A stretch of DNA of 64,000 bases. Source: Nitrosomonas sp. Nm84 (lineage in GTDB: Bacteria; Pseudomonadota; Gammaproteobacteria; Burkholderiales; Nitrosomonadaceae). The stretch lies in NCBI RefSeq assembly GCF_003201565.1, contig NZ_QJJP01000013.1:28533-92532 (forward strand), given 5' to 3'. Shown piece by piece: positions 9,169 through 17,009 of this stretch (positions within the stretch are counted from its first letter, which is position 1; every line of letters begins with the position of its first letter). A program made the translations under genes and the position numbers. The notes beneath the pieces are model-generated. The model did no database searches, was not told the DNA's origin, and worked only from the letters and a program-made list of their open reading frames with translations.

Positions 9169-9705
9169 ATGCGCTATTCTCTAAAAACATCAATCATGTC
9201 TTTGCTATGTGTGCTCATGCTATCCGCTTGCACGACAACGCCTACACGAGAAGAGTTACTAAATCAGAAAATTATTTATAGTCGCAACAGTGACAAATAT
9301 TACCTGGAAATTGCAGAATGCCTAAAAAGTGATGAAGGCTTTCATTTGCCGAAATGGCATCGTCACACCTGGCGCGATATCAATACTTATTTTATCTATC
9401 ATGACTCGTTGCAAGTCGATGGTTACCCGCAGATGCATGATGAAGCTGCAAAAACGTACTACATTACTGAGATTCATGATCCCAAGTCTTCGGGGAGCAT
9501 CAACCAACCGATTACCTATGGCAATGGGAACTGGATAATGACCATTAAAGATACCGGCAGTAAAGAAAGTACAAAGTCTCAAATCGAAATTCGCAGCAAT
9601 AAAAATCTTCTCAGTGATTATCCACCGGCTTCATATATACCCGATCCTAAGGCGTCACTATCTCAGCGTTTATACAAAGTGGAAACAATTGATCAGTGTT
9701 TTTAA
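9169..9705 (+). CDS. hypothetical lipoprotein
   Basis: A 178-residue protein with a lipoprotein signal peptide: a basic start, a hydrophobic core at about 8-19, and the lipobox LSAC, giving a lipidated Cys at about residue 21. The mature part is polar, has no recognised domain and ends in a Cys-Phe. It lies between the divergent aminotransferase gene and the inverted repeat at 9724. It is likely anchored in the outer or inner membrane, facing the periplasm. No function is assigned. Confidence 0.7.
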   Translation: MRYSLKTSIMSLLCVLMLSACTTTPTREELLNQKIIYSRNSDKYYLEIAECLKSDEGFHLPKWHRHTWRDINTYFIYHDSLQVDGYPQMHDEAAKTYYITEIHDPKSSGSINQPITYGNGNWIMTIKDTGSKESTKSQIEIRSNKNLLSDYPPASYIPDPKASLSQRLYKVETIDQCF

Positions 9706-9723
9706 TCTCTTCCGGTTTTAATT

Positions 9724-9743
9724 CTTCGCCCCTAGGGGCGAAG
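9724..9743. repeat. perfect 20-bp palindrome after the lipoprotein gene
   Basis: CTTCGCCCCT is followed immediately by its exact reverse complement, centred on CCTAGG. It begins 19 bp after the lipoprotein stop. There is no T run behind it, so it may be a weak terminator, a protein-binding palindrome or an mRNA 3' stabilising hairpin. Confidence 0.6.
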
Positions 9744-9889
9744 GCTGATTGAGAACCAGCAGCATGAAGAGTGATTTTTAATACCTCGCTATTTGCGACG
9801 GAGTGCTTTATTTGTCCAGGATTCTCGCATTGCATTCGATTGCAAGATGCAATCTCTCTGCATTGTGCGGCCGGCTTGGATGTGGATTG

Positions 9890-10024
9890 CTAGGTGCACG
9901 CCTTTCGCTCTGCACGATTAATCAATGCCGTAAGAATCAGGCCAGTACCAAGGAAGCTGACCGTGATTACTGTGCCAAGCGTTAAGTGTGCGGCAGGTTC
10001 CGGTAGGGCTGCAACTAACTGCAT
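9890..10024 (-). CDS. possible small PEP-CTERM-like or small membrane protein, perhaps a remnant
   Basis: A 44-codon frame too short for ordinary gene calling. It reads LPEPAAHLTLG, then a hydrophobic stretch of about 20 residues, then NRAERK. That is the layout of a PEP-CTERM sorting tail (PEP motif, membrane helix, basic end). Just upstream in another frame, an ATG at 10076, 2 nt after the stop of the preceding gene, begins a signal-peptide-like stretch (MHFSLHLFSATIAVALTHA). The pair could be one exported protein split by a frameshift. The gap 9706-10078 otherwise holds only the palindrome at 9724. Low confidence that this is expressed. Confidence 0.3.
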   Translation of the reverse strand: MQLVAALPEPAAHLTLGTVITVSFLGTGLILTALINRAERKACT

Positions 10025-10078
10025 GGGTGAGAGCCACGGCGATAGTTGCAGAAAACAGATGCAGAGAAAAATGCATGA

Positions 10079-10564
10079 TCACGTCAAATCAATTCCCCGT
10101 TTGCGAAACAAGCTGAATGCATAAATCAGAAGGACGGTAGAAAATATTCCTTCAAGTACCCAAGAGCCAATTCCAAATTGATTCCAAAGCCCCATGCCAA
10201 GGTGATAATCCGAATGTGGGAAAAGTGCCAAATCATTGTTGTGCATAGGCCAGTCAGCCAAAAAATGAGAGAAACTGGCTATGCCTGCAATAATTGCGAC
10301 GCGCTTGTGCTTGATGAAGCATACAGCCCATATAATTGACCAGAAGATAGCCGCCAGGAGTGAGTGATCCCAATCAATAAAAGTCAAATCAAAATAGAGA
10401 TAAGGTAAAGCTTGCAAGTTGGGCGTAACCTGATTCCAGCCAAGAACGATAAAAATTCCCGCCAGAATGTCCAGGAAAACGACCCCTAATAGGATAGGAG
10501 GGGTTGGGACATCGGGGTAACGTGCTTTAAGCGCCATTCCAATTGCAAAGTGACCAACGTACAT
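10079..10564 (-). CDS. small membrane protein, putative metal-dependent hydrolase-like
   Basis: A 161-residue protein with about four membrane helices. Conserved-looking polar residues sit near membrane ends: GHFAIG at the N-terminus, DWDHS, and SHFLADWPMHN. This His/Asp pattern resembles the YdjM/DUF457-type membrane-bound metal-dependent hydrolases, an inference from the pattern only. The start is the ATG at 10564, which has a strong AGAGGAG ribosome site 5 nt upstream; the open frame extends 14 codons beyond it. Substrate unknown. Confidence 0.7.
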   Translation of the reverse strand: MYVGHFAIGMALKARYPDVPTPPILLGVVFLDILAGIFIVLGWNQVTPNLQALPYLYFDLTFIDWDHSLLAAIFWSIIWAVCFIKHKRVAIIAGIASFSHFLADWPMHNNDLALFPHSDYHLGMGLWNQFGIGSWVLEGIFSTVLLIYAFSLFRKRGIDLT

Positions 10565-11022
10565 TTCTTCTCCTCTGAAGATTAACCTAATGTAATAACA
10601 CGACAAAGAATTATTTCATAGACTGGGGGGCAAAGTGTAGTAATTCAATTATCCACCGACACGTATTCCTGAAGCTTTTGCAGTAGCTTGTCGAGCTGCA
10701 AGCACCTTATGCAATACCGCATCAACTGCTGCACCTTTTATAATGAACTTCTGATGAAGGCAGTGCTCCGCTTGGGATTCAGCGGTGCTTTATTGCGCTT
10801 TTTCGTCCGTTTTTGCCTTGCATCGGCTGCCTCGAATACGTTTTTCAACGGCCTGTTAAATATTGAACATTCCTGCGTTCAGTCACTATTCAGCTCAAAG
10901 GCTGCACAATTAAACCGCAATATCAGATCGATTGGGTATTGGATGATCGGGAATGCATAAGATTTAAACGAAAAAATTACCCGAAAAAATGATCTACCTT
11001 TGGTTTATTCAGGAGATACATC
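10565..11022. other. 458-bp intergenic stretch with a degraded repeat
   Basis: The gap between the divergent membrane-protein gene and the His-rich lipoprotein gene. Its only recognisable content is repeat copy B (10791-10858) and an AGGAG ribosome site just before 11023. A 90-codon frame across it is explained by the repeat. Confidence 0.5.
10791..10858 (-). repeat. MITE-like dispersed repeat, copy B (degraded)
   Basis: Matches the right half of copies A and D: a GCGCTTTTTCGTCCGTTTTTG block, then CATCGGCTGCCTCGAATACG, ending in the terminal repeat TTTTTCAACGGCCTGTTAA. The left half is diverged or deleted; GAACTTCTG at 10744-10752 may be the remains of its left end. Confidence 0.65.
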
Positions 11023-11358
11023 ATGAATACTAAAACAACGCTTATTCTTCTTGCTGTAATTGGAATGTTTCTTCTTGGTGGATGTGTAGCCACACCTTAT
11101 TCCGGAGGCGTGGGATATTATCGCGGTGCTGCTTATAGTTATGGATATCAATCACCAGTTTATTACAGCAGCCCAAGAGGTTACATGGGTAGCTATAGGT
11201 ATTTCGGTAACGGACATCGACATTTCATCGGTGGACATAGACATCACCACGGAGGGCATAGACACTCCATCGGCGTACAGCGGCATTGGGGCGGACACAA
11301 ACATTCCGGCGGCGGTCATCACGGCAGGGGCCATAGCGGTCATAGAGGGCATCGCTGA
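11023..11358 (+). CDS. lipoprotein with His/Gly-rich C-terminal tail
   Basis: A 111-residue protein beginning with a lipoprotein signal (hydrophobic core at about 6-19, lipobox LGGC, Cys at 21). A Tyr/Gly/Ser-rich segment follows, then about 45 residues made of GHRH, GGHRHHHGG and GGHKHSGGGHH-like blocks, with roughly a third histidine. Such tails bind Zn, Ni or Cu in other proteins; here that is inference from composition. It has its own ribosome site (AGGAG) and its own terminator, so it is probably a single-gene transcript. The low-complexity repeats could expand or contract between strains. Confidence 0.8.
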   Translation: MNTKTTLILLAVIGMFLLGGCVATPYSGGVGYYRGAAYSYGYQSPVYYSSPRGYMGSYRYFGNGHRHFIGGHRHHHGGHRHSIGVQRHWGGHKHSGGGHHGRGHSGHRGHR

Positions 11359-11384
11359 TGAGAAATGAGCATGCTTGCGACTAG

Positions 11385-11414
11385 CCCGCCAGAATATGGC
11401 GGGTTATATTTTTT
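11385..11414 (+). terminator. rho-independent terminator
   Basis: CCCGCCA (11385-11391), a 5-nt loop, TGGCGGG (11397-11403), then TTATATTTTTT. It ends the His-rich lipoprotein transcript. Confidence 0.85.
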
Positions 11415-11525
11415 GAATAAGCCTCAGTGTTAAATGTTGGGCATCTCTTCGTTCAGTCCAACTGATGTGCTAACCGACACATGATCTTCGATAAAAGCAC
11501 ATTCATAGTGATTGTGGCAGAATAA

Positions 11526-11807
11526 TTAATCGCTACGTTTGGTCACTTCCACCAAATGATAACCAAACTGTGTTTTAACCGGGCCTTGCACCTCGCCGAC
11601 AGGTGCGCTGAATACCACGGTATCAAATTCCTTCACCATTTGCCCGCGGCCAAATTCACCCAAGTCACCGCCTTGTTTGCCGGATGGACAGAGTGAATGT
11701 TGTTGCGCTAATTGACTGAATTCGGCGCCATTTTCTATTTCAGCTTTCAGGTTGTTACATTGCTCTTCGGTTTTTACCAAGATATGACGTGCACTGGCTC
11801 GTGCCAT
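11526..11807 (-). CDS. ppiC: parvulin-type peptidyl-prolyl cis-trans isomerase
   Basis: A 93-residue stand-alone parvulin domain, the usual size of PpiC. Motifs: ARHILVKTEE at the start, FSQLAQQHSLCPSG in the middle, GGDLGEFGRGQMV, and a C-terminal TQFGYHLVEVTKR. It catalyses proline cis-trans isomerisation to assist folding in the cytoplasm (no signal peptide). The ATG at 11807 has an AGGAG ribosome site. It is divergent from the ABC module at 11954. Confidence 0.93.
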   Translation of the reverse strand: MARASARHILVKTEEQCNNLKAEIENGAEFSQLAQQHSLCPSGKQGGDLGEFGRGQMVKEFDTVVFSAPVGEVQGPVKTQFGYHLVEVTKRSD

Positions 11808-11953
11808 AAGATTTCTCCTGTATTTTTAAATTAATTTTTTGTTACGTGGTACATTTAAGCACAAATACGTGTGCTTATTAAAGTACTGTTCTAGTTTTAT
11901 AGCCGTCCAAGTCATCGAGGGTTTAATGAAAATATTCAGTGGTATCAGTGCCA

Positions 11954-12616
11954 ATGCTTGAGTTATGCAGTGTCAATAAAGCTTATGCCGAAGGCCGCAA
12001 GGTGCTAACCAATTTAAGCTATACGCTGAAAGCAGGCGAGTACGTTGCCATCATGGGTGAGTCGGGTGTGGGGAAGTCGACTTTGTTGAATTTGATTGCG
12101 GGGCTGGATACGCCGGATTCCGGTGAAATTCGCATTAACGGCGCTACCATTTCGTCGCTGGATGACGATGCAGCCACGCGACTGCGGCGCCAACAGTTCG
12201 GTTTCATCTTTCAGGCATTTCATGTATTGCCGCATCTGACATTGAGCCAGAATATCGCTTTGCCTTTATTACTGAATGGGGCGCCGTTGGATCGTGTAGA
12301 ACAAATGTTGGCCGACGTGGGATTGCGTGATCGCGGGCATCATTTTCCGCGTCAATTGTCCGGTGGCGAATTGCAGCGTGTTGCGATTGCGCGGGCGTTG
12401 ATACACCGGCCTAAACTGGTTTTGGCGGATGAGCCGACAGGCAATCTCGATCCGGATACGGCGCATGAGATTCTCCAGTTAATGCGTACGGAAATCAAAG
12501 CTAATGGCGCGACGGGCATTATCGTAACGCACTCGCATGCGGCTGCTGCGACGGCCGACATGATTTTGAATTTAACCAAGGATGGTTTGCATCCTGTGGC
12601 ATCAGAGGGCACCTAG
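11954..12616 (+). CDS. LolD/YbbA-type ABC transporter ATPase
   Basis: A 220-residue ATPase with a full motif set: Walker A GESGVGKST, Q-loop IFQAFHVLPHLT, signature LSGGELQRVAIARAL, Walker B LVLADEPTGNLD and H-loop THSH. It belongs to the MacB/LolD/YbbA group, which powers FtsX-type permeases in extracting lipids or proteins from the inner membrane. I chose the ATG at 11954 (MLELCSVNKAY); an in-frame GTG at 11939 is an alternative and neither has a clear ribosome site. It is followed after 3 bp by the permease gene. Confidence 0.93.
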   Translation: MLELCSVNKAYAEGRKVLTNLSYTLKAGEYVAIMGESGVGKSTLLNLIAGLDTPDSGEIRINGATISSLDDDAATRLRRQQFGFIFQAFHVLPHLTLSQNIALPLLLNGAPLDRVEQMLADVGLRDRGHHFPRQLSGGELQRVAIARALIHRPKLVLADEPTGNLDPDTAHEILQLMRTEIKANGATGIIVTHSHAAAATADMILNLTKDGLHPVASEGT

Positions 12617-12619
12617 CCA

Positions 12620-15169
12620 ATGAATTCGGCATCGTTATCTCGCTGGCTGCTATTCGGTGAATGGCGCGCGCATCTGGTACAAGTAATCGTGGCGCTCATC
12701 GCTATCGCCATCGGTATTGCGATGGGGTTTTCAATCCATCTGATTAATACCGCTGCTTTTAATGAATTTTCCGCTGCCAGCAAAAGTCTGTCCGGGCAAG
12801 CGGATTTGCAGGTGCGCGGCCAGAAGGCAGTGTTTGATGAGTCGCTTTATCCGCTGCTGGCTAACACCGCAGGTGTCGCATTGGTAAATCCGGTGCTGGA
12901 ACTGGATGTTGCAATACCGGGAAAACAGCACAATAGAAATGACCAAAAACTAAAAATTATCGGCATCGATATGTTTCGGGCAGCGCAGATTTCACCTGAT
13001 TTGCTGGGATTGCCCGCGGAAGGAGAAACGCTGGATCGTCTGGCGAGCGATACTATTTTCCTATCACCGGCTGCGATGGCGTGGCTGCAGGTTAAGCAAG
13101 GCGATTCATTGCAACTGTACGCAGGATTGCAAACCGTTACATTGCGCGTGGCGGGTGGTTTGGTGCGGGCGCGGGCAGGTCAACGCATTGCGGTGATGGA
13201 TATCGGTGCGGCGCAGTGGCGCTTCCAGCAGCTGGGTGTATTGTCGCGGATCGAGTTGAAACTGCAGGACGGTGTCAACCATGCCGCGTTTAAAGCCAAG
13301 CTGGCTAAAGAACTGGGTGGGTCGTATGTGGTTGCTGAATCGGCGGATCAGGAAACGCGAGTTGCCAATATGTCGCGCGCCTATCGGGTCAACCTGAACA
13401 TGCTGGCGCTGGTAGCGCTGTTTACCGGTGTCTTTTTGGTGTTTTCCACACAAGCACTTTCTGTTATCCGACGACGCCAGCAATTTGCGCTATTGCGCGT
13501 ATTGGGCTTTACACGGCAACAGTTGTTGCGACAGATCATCACCGAAGGGGTGATTCTGGGGGTGATCGGCTCGTTGCTGGGTTTGGGTTTGGGATATGCG
13601 GTTGCGGCGCTGACGATCCAGTTTCTGGGCGGAGATTTAGGCAGCATCTTTTTCCCGGGCGTCAAACCGAGTATTTATTTTGATCCGCTGGCTGCATTGA
13701 CGTTCTTTGGGGTGGGGCTTGGCGTGACTTTGCTAGGGAGCATTGCGCCGGCATTGGAGGCAGCCCGTGCCAAGCCTGCGTTAGCGTTAAGATCCGGCAG
13801 TGAAGATATGGCCATGGCAAGGTTGTCGCCGCCTTGGTTTGCGGTGATTTGTTTGTCGGTCGCCGTCTTGTTTACCCAGCTTCCTCCGATTTTTGAGCTG
13901 CCGATATTTGGCTATCTGGCGGTTGCATTGCTATTGATCGGCGGTATTGCATTGATGCCGCGTTTTGCCGCATGGTTTTTTTCAGCATTGCAGGCCAAAT
14001 GGCATTCCGGCCGGATCGGCGCTGTTTTTACTTTGGTGCTGGCGCGCTTGGCAAATGCGCCCAATCAGGCTGCTATTGCACTGGGCGGCATATTGGCCAG
14101 TTTTAGTCTGATGGTTGCCATGGCCATCATGGTGACGAGTTTTCGCGTATCAGTTGATGATTGGTTGGGGCGTGTTTTACCGGCTGATTTATATGTACGC
14201 GCCGCTGCGACCGGAGATCAGGGCGGTTTTCAACCCGATGTGCAACAGGCGGTTGCTGCGCTGCCCGATTTTGGTCGTGTGGATTTTTTTCGTTCACAGC
14301 AATTGATGCTGGATGCCAATCGGCCGGAAATCACCCTGATCGCCCGTCCTGTTGACCAATCAGATCCGCGTAATACGCTACCGATGACGGATGACATGAT
14401 GGCACCTGCATCATGGCCTGACGATGTGATGCCTGTTTGGGTGTCGGAAGCAATGGTTGATTTGTATGGCTACCGGGTGGGTGAAAAAGTGATCTTGCCG
14501 ATTGGCGCAGCATCCAATGAATTTCTGGTCGCCGGGGTGTGGCGTGATTATGGCCGTCAATTTGGTGCTATCCAAATGCAATTGGCCGATTATCAGGCAT
14601 TAACGGGGGATGTGAGTGTCAATACGGTTGCTTTGTGGCTGCAAACTGGAATAAATCTGGATGCAGCCATCGCGAAATTGCGGCAACTGCCGTTTGGCGC
14701 TGCGCTGGAGATATCCCGATCCGGTGATATGCGTGCATTAAGTCTGGAAATCTTTGACCGGAGTTTTGCGGTGACTTATTTACTGGAACTGGTGGCGGTC
14801 GTCATTGGATTGCTGGGCGTGGCGGCCAGTTTCTCAGCGCAAACATTGGCGCGTGCCAAAGAGTTTGGCATGTTGCGACATATTGGTGTCATGCGCCGGC
14901 AGATTCTTACGATGCTGGCCGCTGAAGGCGGGTTGTTGACTGTACTTGGGATCGCTCTGGGTTTTATTTTGGGGTGGGGTATCAGTTTGATTCTGGTTTT
15001 TATCGTCAATCCGCAATCTTTTCATTGGACCATGCAATTGCATCTGCCATGGGGTTGGTTGATGCTGGTCGCCGTGATTATGCTGGTTTCAGCGGCATTG
15101 ACGGCATTGCTGGCCGGGCGCCAGGCAGTTTCCGGTAATGTCATACGTGCTGTGCGGGAGGATTGGTAA
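12620..15169 (+). CDS. FtsX-like ABC transporter permease (YbbP-type)
   Basis: An 849-residue permease with an N-terminal membrane anchor, a periplasmic domain, a first FtsX membrane block at about 260-385, further helices around 400-500, a second periplasmic domain, and a second FtsX block at about 715-845. Two FtsX blocks in one chain is the YbbP arrangement. It partners the ATPase immediately upstream and the exported lipocalin-like protein immediately downstream, whose start overlaps its stop. A role in moving a hydrophobic substrate out of the inner membrane is likely; the substrate is unknown. Confidence 0.9.
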   Translation: MNSASLSRWLLFGEWRAHLVQVIVALIAIAIGIAMGFSIHLINTAAFNEFSAASKSLSGQADLQVRGQKAVFDESLYPLLANTAGVALVNPVLELDVAIPGKQHNRNDQKLKIIGIDMFRAAQISPDLLGLPAEGETLDRLASDTIFLSPAAMAWLQVKQGDSLQLYAGLQTVTLRVAGGLVRARAGQRIAVMDIGAAQWRFQQLGVLSRIELKLQDGVNHAAFKAKLAKELGGSYVVAESADQETRVANMSRAYRVNLNMLALVALFTGVFLVFSTQALSVIRRRQQFALLRVLGFTRQQLLRQIITEGVILGVIGSLLGLGLGYAVAALTIQFLGGDLGSIFFPGVKPSIYFDPLAALTFFGVGLGVTLLGSIAPALEAARAKPALALRSGSEDMAMARLSPPWFAVICLSVAVLFTQLPPIFELPIFGYLAVALLLIGGIALMPRFAAWFFSALQAKWHSGRIGAVFTLVLARLANAPNQAAIALGGILASFSLMVAMAIMVTSFRVSVDDWLGRVLPADLYVRAAATGDQGGFQPDVQQAVAALPDFGRVDFFRSQQLMLDANRPEITLIARPVDQSDPRNTLPMTDDMMAPASWPDDVMPVWVSEAMVDLYGYRVGEKVILPIGAASNEFLVAGVWRDYGRQFGAIQMQLADYQALTGDVSVNTVALWLQTGINLDAAIAKLRQLPFGAALEISRSGDMRALSLEIFDRSFAVTYLLELVAVVIGLLGVAASFSAQTLARAKEFGMLRHIGVMRRQILTMLAAEGGLLTVLGIALGFILGWGISLILVFIVNPQSFHWTMQLHLPWGWLMLVAVIMLVSAALTALLAGRQAVSGNVIRAVREDW

Positions 15170-16278
15170 TGCTGAGCGTTAACAATAACGGTAAGCGTTT
15201 TTTTACTCGTTTTGCTAGAACGATCATGCTGATTGTAAGCTTACTGATCACCAATATTTTTGCTGAACCTTCCCGGTGGATGCCGGTTGTGCCTGATCAG
15301 CAGCTGACTTTCCCGCATGATTATGGCGCGCACCAGGATTTTCGCATTGAATGGTGGTATATCACCGGCTGGTTGGAGACTGAAGATAACAAGCCACTGG
15401 GTTTTCAGGTGACATTCTTTCGTTATGCAACGGATCTTAATGAGGATAATCCAAGCCGTTTTGCCGCGAAATATTTAATCATTGCGCATTTGGCATTATC
15501 TGACCCTGCCGTGGGCAAGCTGATGCATACGGAAAAGACTGCACGTGAAGGTTTTGATCTGGCTTATGCCAGGCAAGGCAACACGGATGTGAAACTGGAC
15601 AATTGGACGTTGGTGCGTGAGGAAGATGGGCGTTATCAGGTGGATATGCAGGCCAGTGATTTTGGCTTACGATTATCGTTATCGCCGACGCAAATGCCGC
15701 TGTTACAGGGCGAAAATGGTTTTTCCCGTAAAGGTCCGAAACCAGAACAAGCAAGTTACTACTATAGTGAACCGCATTTAAGCGTAACCGGTACGGTTTT
15801 TCGTGATAATAGGCCGGTTACTGTCAGCGGCCGTGCCTGGCTGGATCATGAATGGTCGACAGCCTATTTGGATGCTGATGCGGATGGTTGGGATTGGGTG
15901 GGTGCCAATCTGGATGATGGCTCAGCATTAATGGCTTTTCAAATACGCGGTAAGAATGGCAGTAAAGTCTGGGCCTATGCCGCACTCCGCGATGTAGCGG
16001 GTAATGTTTCATTCTTCAAACCGGAACAGGTGGAATTTGTTCCCATACGTACTTGGCAGTCGCCGCATACCGATGCGATCTATCCTGTGGCCATGCGTAT
16101 TCGTACCGGTGAAATTGAATGGCAACTGACGCCACTGTTGGATGATCAGGAACTGGATTCACGTCAATCAGCCGGTGCAGTTTATTGGGAAGGTGCAGTG
16201 ACGCTGACTAAAGATAATAAACCGGCCGGCAAGGGGTATCTTGAGTTAACTGGTTATGTCAAACCTTTAACATTGTGA
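15169..16278 (+). CDS. exported lipocalin-like AttH/CrtC-family protein
   Basis: A 369-residue protein with a signal peptide (basic residues, then a hydrophobic core at about 18-32). The mature part has the AttH/hydroxyneurosporene-synthase pattern: FPHDYGAH, RIEWWYITGWL near the start, YYYSEPHL and GRAWLDHEWS later. Annotation as carotenoid 1,2-hydratase is possible but no carotenoid genes are present. The ATG at 15169 overlaps the TAA of the permease (TAATG) and has GGGAGG upstream; a TTG 6 nt earlier is less likely. Together with the two genes before it, this forms the ATPase-permease-AttH export module known from many proteobacteria. Confidence 0.88.
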   Translation: MLSVNNNGKRFFTRFARTIMLIVSLLITNIFAEPSRWMPVVPDQQLTFPHDYGAHQDFRIEWWYITGWLETEDNKPLGFQVTFFRYATDLNEDNPSRFAAKYLIIAHLALSDPAVGKLMHTEKTAREGFDLAYARQGNTDVKLDNWTLVREEDGRYQVDMQASDFGLRLSLSPTQMPLLQGENGFSRKGPKPEQASYYYSEPHLSVTGTVFRDNRPVTVSGRAWLDHEWSTAYLDADADGWDWVGANLDDGSALMAFQIRGKNGSKVWAYAALRDVAGNVSFFKPEQVEFVPIRTWQSPHTDAIYPVAMRIRTGEIEWQLTPLLDDQELDSRQSAGAVYWEGAVTLTKDNKPAGKGYLELTGYVKPLTL

Positions 16279-16652
16279 ACGTGATTCCAATTAAGATTGG
16301 AGAATTCCCAGGATTGCAGGATAAGCAAGTCTACATGCATTTAAAGCGCAAAAATAGATTGCTGAGTCTGGTGAATTTTTCGATAAATGTAGCGCATGCC
16401 TAATTTCAATACTTTCATTGTTGGTAAATGTGAGTTAGAATTTACAGGCAGAATGATCAGAGTAGTATGATTATTGCTAAATAGGTAATATACTCAGTTC
16501 CTTAGGTTGGTAATCAATAATAAAAAAGGGAATAGAGAAGATTACATGATCACAAAAGCTTGTGATTGTGAAAGTAGGGGGGTCGATGTAATCGGCTTTA
16601 GTTAAGTAGGTGAATGTTAATTAAAGAAATCCATTAAATAAGGAGATAAAAT
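16279..16652. other. 374-bp upstream region of the small membrane protein gene
   Basis: No frame of note. It contains a 7-bp inverted repeat, ATCACAA at 16549-16555 and TTGTGAT at 16560-16566 separated by AAGC, about 90 bp before the small gene; it could be a regulator-binding site. It ends in the strong ribosome site AGGAGA at 16641. Confidence 0.5.
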
Positions 16653-16760
16653 ATGAGCGAAGTTAATAGAAGAGAAACAGACGCACAAGTTCTGAGATTG
16701 TTCTTCATTTCAACTGCAGTGTTTATCGTTATTGGCGCAGTTGTTTACGGCGTATTCTAG
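16653..16760 (+). CDS. 35-residue single-helix membrane protein
   Basis: Below the usual length cut-off for gene calling but convincing: an ATG at 16653 with AGGAGA 6-7 nt upstream, a charged N-terminus (MSEVNRRETDAQVLR) and a single hydrophobic helix (FFISTAVFIVIGAVVYGVF) running to the TAG. The predicted orientation by the positive-inside rule is N-terminus in the cytoplasm. The layout resembles small accessory subunits of respiratory complexes, but I recognise no family. It is isolated, with a long leader upstream and large hairpins downstream, and faces the protoglobin gene. Confidence 0.7.
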   Translation: MSEVNRRETDAQVLRLFFISTAVFIVIGAVVYGVF

Positions 16761-16833
16761 ACTGATCAATTTTTATTGATATCTGTATGTGGTTTAAGTT
16801 TTGTAAGTTACTGATGATTATCTGGTTGCATTA

Positions 16834-16893
16834 AAACTTATTCCACCACTCATTGTGAACGACTTCATAGTGGCGGAATCAACCGAATAAGTT
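16834..16893. repeat. nested imperfect inverted repeat
   Basis: AAACTTATTCCACCACT at 16834-16850 faces AGTGGCGGAA (16869-16878) and AATAAGTT (16886-16893). Inner arms pair with one mismatch; the outer arms pair after an 7-nt bulge. It lies 75 bp after the small gene, directly before the hairpin at 16901. Confidence 0.55.
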
Positions 16894-16900
16894 TAGAAGT

Positions 16901-16944
16901 ATAAATGCCCATTTATTGGATTATTCCGATAAATGGGCATTTAT
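16901..16944. terminator. long hairpin between convergent genes, terminator-like
   Basis: ATAAATGCCCATTTAT (16901-16916) is the exact reverse complement of 16929-16944, and the 12-nt middle can pair GGA with TCC around TTAT, giving about 19 paired bases. It is placed between the small membrane protein gene (plus) and the protoglobin gene (minus) and may end both transcripts. Neither side has a strong T run. Confidence 0.6.
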
Positions 16945-17009
16945 CTTTGTAGTATAAAACTTCTACGTAATTTTAATGGAGAGGTATAAACGTCACTCTC
17001 CACAACTTC

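Noticed and set aside
10688..10960. 90-codon frame upstream of the His-rich lipoprotein
   Set aside because: Overlaps the degraded repeat, has no ribosome site and no protein features.
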